This document shows positions 6,428 to 11,839 of a stretch of 11,839 nucleotides of DNA, one piece after another. The notes beneath the pieces are model-generated. The model was not told where the DNA came from. It saw only the letters and a list, made by a program, of their open reading frames with translations, and made no database searches. Source of the DNA: an uncultured Alphaproteobacteria bacterium (lineage in GTDB: Bacteria; Pseudomonadota; Alphaproteobacteria; Paracaedibacterales; CAIULA01); the NCBI GenBank assembly GCA_903905285.1, contig CAIVFQ010000090.1, forward strand, positions 1 to 11,839. The letters are read 5' to 3'. Made by a program: the position numbers and the translations under genes. Numbering within the stretch: position 1 is the stretch's first letter; the number at the start of each line of letters is the position of its first letter.

Positions 6428-8008
6428 TTACTTAGAAGTTAAATGACAGACGCCATCCCAGTCATCTTCAGGTGGGGTTTTAAGATACATCTGACACCGT
6501 TCAATATAGCTTTTAACAGATTCATCATAAGCAGGAATTGATCCCAATAACTTTTCAAACTCTGACAGGGCTCTTTCCCAATTCATCTTCAGATAAAATT
6601 CAAATGCTTTATCAAAAGCTACAACAAAATCTTGTTGTTCTGCGCTAACGGCTAAATAGTCTTCGGCATTTCTTTGGCCTAATAACTCGTAAATCTTCAC
6701 GCCTTTGTTTTTTCCTTTCACGGCCACTATGTCTAAAGTCCGGCACAAGAAATCGTCTTTAACCTCTTCATAAACGGAATGGCTAACGATAATCTTTGTG
6801 CCATAGAACTTGTTCGTTCCTTCTAAACGGGCACTCAAATTTACAGAATCTCCAATTAAGGTGTAATTCATCCGTTCAGAGGACCCCATATTCCCAACCA
6901 CCACTTCGCCACAGTGAATACCCATACGTGTATTCAAAACTGGTTTGCCTTGGCTTCTCCAATTAGAGTTTAAGGTTTCTAGGGCATACTGACATAACAG
7001 CGCGGCCCGACAGGCATGGAAACTTCGCAATGCATCTTCATCAGGCGCACCCCAAAATGCCATGATGGCGTCACCAATATATTTATCGATGGTCCCATTT
7101 TGTTGAATAATAATTTGTGTGAGCTGTTCAAAATAATCCGAGATGTGGGTCATTAAAGCCTGAGGCGTCATGCCTTCAGAAACGGTTGTGAACCCAGCCA
7201 CATCGGTAAACATAATGGTTAATTTCTTAGATTCACCACCCAGTTGAATGTCTTGGTTTTTTTCTAACAAGCGCATGACCAAGCGCCGCGGCATATATTT
7301 TGTAAATGACTTTAGACTGACTTTCATTGTTTGCATGGTTTGCCCAAGAGTTATGACCTCTTTAATTTTCGAATCGGTTTTCACCTCACCATCAAACTGA
7401 AAACGACGAATTTTAATAGCTTCTTCGGTTAGTTCCTCAATAGGTTCTGACAGTTTTCTGGAAAGGATAATGATTCGCAACAAAACCAAAATAAAAGCAA
7501 AAATATAGATACCAAAATTATCTTGTTGAGATTGCAAAAAGACAGAAAACATCTCGTTAAAAGGCACCAGACTTACAAGCGTCCACTTTTTACCAAAGGA
7601 ATCGTAAAAAGATGTCGTGAACCGGGTAAAGTTAGCAACGTAAGTCTTTTCGTTATTAACAAATTCAAATTGGTCTTGTTTTTCATTTTTATGTTTTTGA
7701 TAAACATTCGCGTAGATGCTATTTGCCATTTCTTTTAAGGTCAACCCTGCAGCATCACCCCCATTACCAGTGGGGACAGACCTTTCCAAGTTCGAAGCGG
7801 CAATGACTTCCTCATTATCATCTAAGATAAACATCACAGAGCCAGGAGAAAGAATATTGTCTTTTAACAGTTGAGAAATGCGTCTCACGTCTATATCAGC
7901 GGATGCAACTCCCCAAACATCATTATTTTCATCTAAAAAAGGACGAGAGGTTGAAATAACCAAATTCTTAATAAAAAAACTCACCCTAATAACAGGGGAG
8001 GTGCTCAT
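6428..8008 (-). CDS. Class III adenylate cyclase, N-terminally truncated Cache sensor
   Basis: A membrane class III nucleotide cyclase that makes cAMP from ATP. From ATG 8008 (526 residues): the second half of a periplasmic Cache domain (about 15-150, including VWGVASADIDVRRI), one membrane segment (about 164-183), a HAMP-like linker, and the catalytic domain (about 260-445). Metal-binding Asp269 (FTDVAGF) and Asp313 (YIGDAIMAFWGAP), adenine-selecting Lys309 and Asp387 (LIGDSVNLSARLEG), and transition-state Asn390 and Arg394 are all present, so the enzyme should be active on ATP. A helical C-terminus ends near the typical WDGV motif. The coding sense of the Cache domain continues upstream of the ATG (GYGSFYDPRSREWY) up to a TAG at 8078-8080 with no start codon, and the first membrane helix is missing. 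The 5' part is therefore damaged. Third gene of the operon. Confidence 0.88.
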   Translation of the reverse strand: MSTSPVIRVSFFIKNLVISTSRPFLDENNDVWGVASADIDVRRISQLLKDNILSPGSVMFILDDNEEVIAASNLERSVPTGNGGDAAGLTLKEMANSIYANVYQKHKNEKQDQFEFVNNEKTYVANFTRFTTSFYDSFGKKWTLVSLVPFNEMFSVFLQSQQDNFGIYIFAFILVLLRIIILSRKLSEPIEELTEEAIKIRRFQFDGEVKTDSKIKEVITLGQTMQTMKVSLKSFTKYMPRRLVMRLLEKNQDIQLGGESKKLTIMFTDVAGFTTVSEGMTPQALMTHISDYFEQLTQIIIQQNGTIDKYIGDAIMAFWGAPDEDALRSFHACRAALLCQYALETLNSNWRSQGKPVLNTRMGIHCGEVVVGNMGSSERMNYTLIGDSVNLSARLEGTNKFYGTKIIVSHSVYEEVKDDFLCRTLDIVAVKGKNKGVKIYELLGQRNAEDYLAVSAEQQDFVVAFDKAFEFYLKMNWERALSEFEKLLGSIPAYDESVKSYIERCQMYLKTPPEDDWDGVCHLTSK

Positions 8009-8139
8009 GCTTTTAGAGGCTTTCGCCTCAATGTACCATTCTCTCGAACGGGGATCATAAAAAGAACCATAACCTCTCTAATGATGTACGTTTTTAGGTC
8101 ATTTCCTCTGACATATGAAAGAAGTCTTCTCATTTTCAT
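8005..8139 (-). pseudogene. Remnant 5' segment of the cyclase, now a 44-residue frame
   Basis: ATG 8139 opens a 44-codon frame six bases after the upstream gene's stop. Its front (SYVRGNDLKTYIIRE) looks like the piece of Cache domain that should precede GYGSFYDPRSREWY, which is encoded in the next frame from 8077 on. The frames join at AGAGAG (8074-8079); removing one AG, or adding one base, fuses them. The small frame ends in TGA (8005-8007) overlapping the cyclase ATG 8008 as ATGA, so termination-reinitiation could feed the cyclase. The first half of the sensor and its membrane helix are absent in any frame. That the small frame is a remnant is inference; it could be a chance frame. Confidence 0.5.
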
Positions 8140-8145
8140 TACCCA

Positions 8146-9198
8146 CTATTCAAAATACATTTGGCTGACGCGTGCAAAAGCCGTATAAATTTCCGGTAAA
8201 ACCATAGAAAATTTTTCCATTAATTTTGGTCGCATTGAAACAATAAAATATTTTGGACTTTGAATCGGAATTTGATTGGCCGGAATTTTTTCTTGAATAA
8301 TTCTTAACGCCATCTTTGCCGCTTCTTCACCTTGCTCAACAGCCGACGTTGAAACGGCAAAGGGGGCTCCATCTTCTACGACAAAATTATTCAAGCCGAT
8401 AATAGGAATTTTGGCATTTTCAACCGTCCATTTCATAATTTCTTTGGGCGGCACAAGCGTCTGATTATCCTGGGAATAAATTACGTTTCTGTAATTAGAA
8501 ATCATAATAAAATCCCAATCATTATTGGCATCAAGAATAGCTTTTTTCCATTCGGGAAATGTGTCAACAAGTCGTGACGGTTTCATCACAATTCGATCCC
8601 AGTTTTTATACTGGTGCAAATAGGCATCATCTAATTTGATAGTAAGGGCCGTGGTGCCAACGTGACCAATACGGATAGGAGATTGAATTTTACTGTGTTC
8701 TGCCATTCCAAGAATAGCATCTTTAATTCCATCCATGGGCAAACGTTCAAGAATACCTGTAACGTTATTCATTTTGTCAAAATCATATTCTTCTATGTTG
8801 GCATTAACACCAGCAAAAACAAATGAAATGGTTGGGTGATTTTTGTAATAGGTTGTGACATAACTTTGCGCATCGTCATCACAAATAATAACCACATCAG
8901 GTTGTAATTGATTGATTGTTTGACGCGCTGCCAATCCGTCTTGCTCTTTAAGGTGTTCCTTATACCGTCTCTTGGTGTCCATGTAAAAATATGCAACTTT
9001 TACAGAGCTAGAATTTTTAAAAACTTTTTCTAACCCAGCGTTAATTTCGTTTACCCAGGTGTAGTCTACGTAGTAACTGTGGACGACCAAAATCTTTTTA
9101 TAGGCTTGATTGTAAATCACAAAAAACATAAAAAGTAAAAGAATCAGAATAAAAGGGACAATGACATCCAGACCTAGTTTTTTAAAAAAATTTTCCAT
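8146..9198 (-). CDS. Membrane-anchored periplasmic binding protein (ABC_sub_bind-like)
   Basis: From ATG 9198 (350 residues; Shine-Dalgarno AAGG about nine bases upstream, favoured over the GTG at 9207). One N-terminal membrane anchor, DVIVPFILILLLFMFFVIY (11-29), is followed by a type I periplasmic-binding fold starting KKILVVHSYYVDYTWVNEI, with DTKRRYKE and PDVVIICDDDAQSYV further on. The HSYY...W...GL opening and the YMDTKR motif resemble the ABC_sub_bind-type domain (PF04392) found as free binding proteins and as sensor modules of signalling proteins. No ABC ATPase or permease gene is nearby, and a stable anchor rather than a cleavable signal suggests sensing rather than import. It starts 16 bases after the transporter stop and ends just before the cyclase segment, so it belongs to the same transcript. 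Its ligand is unknown. Confidence 0.8.
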   Translation of the reverse strand: MENFFKKLGLDVIVPFILILLLFMFFVIYNQAYKKILVVHSYYVDYTWVNEINAGLEKVFKNSSSVKVAYFYMDTKRRYKEHLKEQDGLAARQTINQLQPDVVIICDDDAQSYVTTYYKNHPTISFVFAGVNANIEEYDFDKMNNVTGILERLPMDGIKDAILGMAEHSKIQSPIRIGHVGTTALTIKLDDAYLHQYKNWDRIVMKPSRLVDTFPEWKKAILDANNDWDFIMISNYRNVIYSQDNQTLVPPKEIMKWTVENAKIPIIGLNNFVVEDGAPFAVSTSAVEQGEEAAKMALRIIQEKIPANQIPIQSPKYFIVSMRPKLMEKFSMVLPEIYTAFARVSQMYFE

Positions 9199-9214
9199 TA
9201 CTATCACCCTTATT

Positions 9215-11047
9215 TTACAAAAGACCTATTTGCCGCCAATAAGGCATTGATAAATACAAAGAAAGAATACGGGCAAAATTGATTAATAAATTATACGCCA
9301 GGAATTTCTTACGTTCATAAGGCAGCTTCCCTTCAAAAAAACTTTCAAAATTCATATAGAATGTTGATTGATAAGGGAAAAACCAGACCTCGCTTGCCAC
9401 CAAAAGGGAAAAGGTCATAATCCACAAATTAATTTGGTAGAATTCCCCAATAGGAATCCCTATCATCATCATGATAATAAAGCAGGGCCCTATGGGAAAA
9501 ACAAACCGCGCTAAAATGGTCACCAGAATAAGGGCCGTTAGAACCTGTGGCTTCCCGTCACCCAAAAAGCTTAAGTAAACGGATAAATTATCTTTTATTA
9601 GTGTATCAACATTTAAAAACGCCAAAGATTTCACAATGCCTAAGCTGGCCCCTACCATCAATAAGAAGGACCAATCGGTTTGAGCCGCCCATTCTTTAAT
9701 CTTGATTATTTTTAAAGAAGACAAAGCAAAAAACAAAAACAGGCTTAACCAAGAAAACTGAATTTGGTGAAATGAAAGCGTCAAAATGGCAGCCACAAAA
9801 AACAGAATAACGATAATCGCATGCCATTCTACCGATTTTAAAGGACCCAATATTTCCAGCTGCTGCATAACTTTTTTCTTAGAAATTACCAGGCGCGTAT
9901 TGTCATGGAACAACAAAGATAAACCAAATAAATTTGTCACAATAAGCACTATGGCGGAAACAACAGCCATTGTTGCCCACCCCACTGACGTGATTCGGTT
10001 ATAACTTTGTAATGGCAAAATACCCATAGCAATAAAGTTAATAAGCGACCCTGTGAAAAAGGCACTATTCAAGCTTGTAATACCATAAAAGTTAGAGACC
10101 GCAATTTTGGTGGCTAGGGAAGATTGGTTTTCTACCTTCAAAACTTCGATTAAATCTTCCGTTAAAGGCGCCATCAAACGTGTACGCATCATTGCCGAGG
10201 GAACAATTGGCGTCATGATCGAACCAACCAAGAATAATCCCGCCGAATACCACGATTGTTTCGATGGCAAACTCTTGATCATAAAGATGACAAACCGATA
10301 AACCAACCCAGATGAAATAATAGCCGATGCAATGCCTGATAAAGTCAAAATCAACAAATAGCTATCTGATGAAAATCCTTCTAGGACAATTCGTGATGGC
10401 ACAATGCCCAAAACAAGCAGCGTGATTAAAATAAAAAGGGCCGGGACAAATTCATAAACAATGTTGAAACTCCATAATACCAAACCACAGGATATCGTCG
10501 CCAAGAAAACACGAACGTTATCTCCCAGAGTGGGACTAAGCATATGGTAAGTCACCATGGGTACAATGAATGCAAAAATCCAAGCAAGCAAAACTCTTAA
10601 AGTCGACGCAGAGTTTTTAGACGCGTCCTCTGCTGCAAAGCTGTGCTTTGGAACGGATAATTTGGTGTTATAAAAAAATAAATTAATACCCAGCTCAGGA
10701 TAATTTTTTAATAACTTTTCTAATACCTCTGAGGGAAGCTTGACCAAGACAGCATTTTCCTGCGTTTTGGCCGTATATTCATATAAGTTATCTTTAAAGG
10801 CTGCTTCAGAGCCAAATGATTCATTAACATCGCGCGCCATTTTATGCCGTCGACTTGTCAGCAAAACGGACCCTTTAGCAATGAAATAGACACTGTCAGC
10901 CCGTTCACCTTGTGTAAAAATAACTTGATCAGGCTGACAATCCATAACCTCTATGTAAGGCAGAATGCGTGCTTTTTCAGAATCGTCAATATGAAGAAAA
11001 AAAGGATGAGAGTGCATGAACTCAACAATGGATAATTGTTCGTCCAT
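9215..11047 (-). CDS. SLC13/ion-transporter-like permease with N-terminal cNMP-binding-like domain
   Basis: The 610-residue protein fuses two modules. Residues about 15-125 form a cyclic-nucleotide-binding-like beta barrel (VIFTQGERADSVYFIAKGSV, then SFGSEAAF and LPSEVLEKLLKNYPEL). Residues about 150-610 contain around twelve hydrophobic segments resembling the ion-transporter superfamily (DASS/SLC13, ArsB/NhaD): a P-S-A segment TPIVPSAMMRTRLMAP (279-294), a polar re-entrant-like block ITSLNSAFFTGSLINFI (323-339), WSFLLMVGASLGI (459-471) and a late Pro/Gly-rich block around 515-535. The phosphate-binding cassette is unusual: GSE replaces GE, and no Arg occurs where the cAMP-phosphate Arg belongs (83-100). 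Substrate is unknown. Start ATG 11047 has a strong Shine-Dalgarno, GGAGG (11056-11060), eight bases away. First gene of the four-gene operon. Confidence 0.82.
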   Translation of the reverse strand: MDEQLSIVEFMHSHPFFLHIDDSEKARILPYIEVMDCQPDQVIFTQGERADSVYFIAKGSVLLTSRRHKMARDVNESFGSEAAFKDNLYEYTAKTQENAVLVKLPSEVLEKLLKNYPELGINLFFYNTKLSVPKHSFAAEDASKNSASTLRVLLAWIFAFIVPMVTYHMLSPTLGDNVRVFLATISCGLVLWSFNIVYEFVPALFILITLLVLGIVPSRIVLEGFSSDSYLLILTLSGIASAIISSGLVYRFVIFMIKSLPSKQSWYSAGLFLVGSIMTPIVPSAMMRTRLMAPLTEDLIEVLKVENQSSLATKIAVSNFYGITSLNSAFFTGSLINFIAMGILPLQSYNRITSVGWATMAVVSAIVLIVTNLFGLSLLFHDNTRLVISKKKVMQQLEILGPLKSVEWHAIIVILFFVAAILTLSFHQIQFSWLSLFLFFALSSLKIIKIKEWAAQTDWSFLLMVGASLGIVKSLAFLNVDTLIKDNLSVYLSFLGDGKPQVLTALILVTILARFVFPIGPCFIIMMMIGIPIGEFYQINLWIMTFSLLVASEVWFFPYQSTFYMNFESFFEGKLPYERKKFLAYNLLINFARILSLYLSMPYWRQIGLL

Positions 11048-11054
11048 AATTTGC

Positions 11055-11118
11055 TCCTCCCCTAGAAAATAAAAATTTAAGTTTTAGAAACCTATATAAT
11101 CTTCATTCTAAGGGAGGA
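11055..11118 (-). promoter_or_regulatory. Inverted repeat enclosing the operon's Shine-Dalgarno
   Basis: Bases 11055-11067 and 11106-11118 can pair over 13 base pairs with one G-U, leaving a 38-base loop. The downstream arm on the minus strand is TCTAGGGGAGG, which contains the transporter's Shine-Dalgarno. If the transcript starts upstream of 11118, the stem would hide the ribosome site; if it starts inside the AT-rich loop (ATTATATAGG on the minus strand resembles a -10 region), the repeat is more likely an operator flanking the promoter. Confidence 0.45.
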
Positions 11119-11143
11119 TGTATTAACAGAGACTTAATATCCC

Positions 11144-11692
11144 TTATTTACTGGGAGATACTTTATCCCTTAAAGCCGCAGCATCTTCGGCCATGTCACC
11201 CAAATCTTGATTGCGAGCCGCTTGGTCTAACCAATAATGGGCTTGTTGAGGATTCGGGGCCAAAGTCTCGTGGCCGTCTTTTAACAACGCCCCTGCATTA
11301 AATTGACCAGGGCCATAACCCCGTCTTGCCGAACATTCGTAATAATACAAAGCCATTGCAGGGCATTTTCTCACACCATCACCACTTAGATAACTGTCAC
11401 CTAGTGCCTTAAAAGCGGGTGCAAACCCTAAGTGTGCCGACCGAAAGAAATAAGCATTTGCCAAATTTAAATCTTTTTTAACGCCATAACCGTTTAAATA
11501 AAACGCCCCTAAAATAAACAAACTTTCAGGATGGTTCGTTTGTTCCAAGGTTTTTAAAAAGTTTAAAGCAGCATCAGGATTATTATGATGCAGGTGATAA
11601 GAGACATAATTTTCAACGGCGGAATCAAGGTTGTCTGCTGACGCCGTGCCGCTTAAATAAAGATAAGCAAGGAAATAAAGGGATTTTTTCAT
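11144..11692 (-). CDS. Exported Sel1-repeat protein
   Basis: The 182-residue protein starts with a signal peptide (MKKSLYFLAYLYLSGTASA, likely cut before DNLD). It then has three Sel1-like helical repeats: PESLFILGAFYLNGYGVKKD with AYFFRSAHLGFA (about 55-92), PAFKALGDSYLSGDGVRK with ALYYYECSARRGYG (about 93-128), and a degenerate PGQFNAGALLKDG with QAHYWLDQAARNQ (about 129-163). The LGxxYLxGxGVxxD and A..Y...SA..G spacing is diagnostic. Sel1 repeats mediate protein-protein contacts; in host-associated bacteria exported Sel1 proteins are often linked to host interaction, which is only a possibility here. It precedes the transporter on the same strand by 96 bases. No clear Shine-Dalgarno precedes the ATG at 11692, which follows an A-rich stretch. 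Confidence 0.85.
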   Translation of the reverse strand: MKKSLYFLAYLYLSGTASADNLDSAVENYVSYHLHHNNPDAALNFLKTLEQTNHPESLFILGAFYLNGYGVKKDLNLANAYFFRSAHLGFAPAFKALGDSYLSGDGVRKCPAMALYYYECSARRGYGPGQFNAGALLKDGHETLAPNPQQAHYWLDQAARNQDLGDMAEDAAALRDKVSPSK

Positions 11693-11747
11693 TTTTTAAA
11701 ACATAGCTTTAGATAACTTATTCACAAATGCTACACGATTCTATCTC

Positions 11748-11777
11748 TTGCCAAAAGGTTTTTATTGGTGCTATTAA
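11748..11777 (+). promoter_or_regulatory. Possible promoter for tRNA-Val
   Basis: TTGCCA (11748-11753), five of six -35 matches, is followed after 18 bases by TATTAA (11772-11777), four of six -10 matches. Initiation would be near 11784, just ahead of the tRNA at 11790. It is weaker than the tRNA-Met promoter but well placed. Confidence 0.45.
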
Positions 11778-11789
11778 GAAAGCCTGACT

Positions 11790-11839
<50 letters not shown>

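Noticed and set aside
8016..8029. GAGGC-GAAA-GCCTC hairpin just before the cyclase ATG as a regulatory structure
   Set aside because: It lies in sequence that still reads as ancestral Cache coding region (EAKASKS), and five base pairs can arise by chance there.

Overview
The window looks like a chromosomal segment of an alphaproteobacterium, probably an AT-rich, host-associated one (Holosporales-like is my guess, not shown by the sequence). The pointers are a short zinc-ribbon/acidic-tail protein of the TIGR02300 'FYDLN acid' family, which is typical of Alphaproteobacteria, a GCS2-type glutamate-cysteine ligase, an elongator tRNA-Met of alphaproteobacterial type, and a DUF721 (DciA-like) gene divergent from mutY.

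Layout. Bases 1-1977 (+): the 3' part of a long coiled-coil protein, a small secreted coiled-coil protein whose TTG start overlaps a perfect 12-bp inverted repeat, and the FYDLN-type protein. Bases 1999-2064: a compact double-palindrome repeat between convergent genes. Bases 2104-5660: housekeeping genes, namely mutY (-), the DUF721 gene and gshA (+, one base apart), tRNA-Met(CAU) behind a near-consensus sigma70 promoter, and efp 38 bases downstream.

Bases 5698-11047 (-) form the most interesting part, a tightly packed operon read right to left. It encodes a membrane transporter with an N-terminal cyclic-nucleotide-binding-like domain fused to an SLC13/ion-transporter-like membrane domain, then a membrane-anchored periplasmic binding protein, then a class III adenylate cyclase, then an exported protein with a basic repeated tail. 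Maker, sensor and possible cyclic-nucleotide-responsive transporter are thus adjacent. There are two complications. The binding-like domain lacks the usual phosphate-binding arginine. The cyclase is 5'-damaged: its periplasmic Cache domain continues upstream of the first usable ATG into a stop, and the neighbouring frame carries what looks like the preceding piece. Its catalytic domain keeps all the expected residues.

The window closes with a secreted Sel1-repeat protein (-) and the first 50 bases of tRNA-Val(GAC) (+). I saw no CRISPR array, insertion sequence or rRNA.
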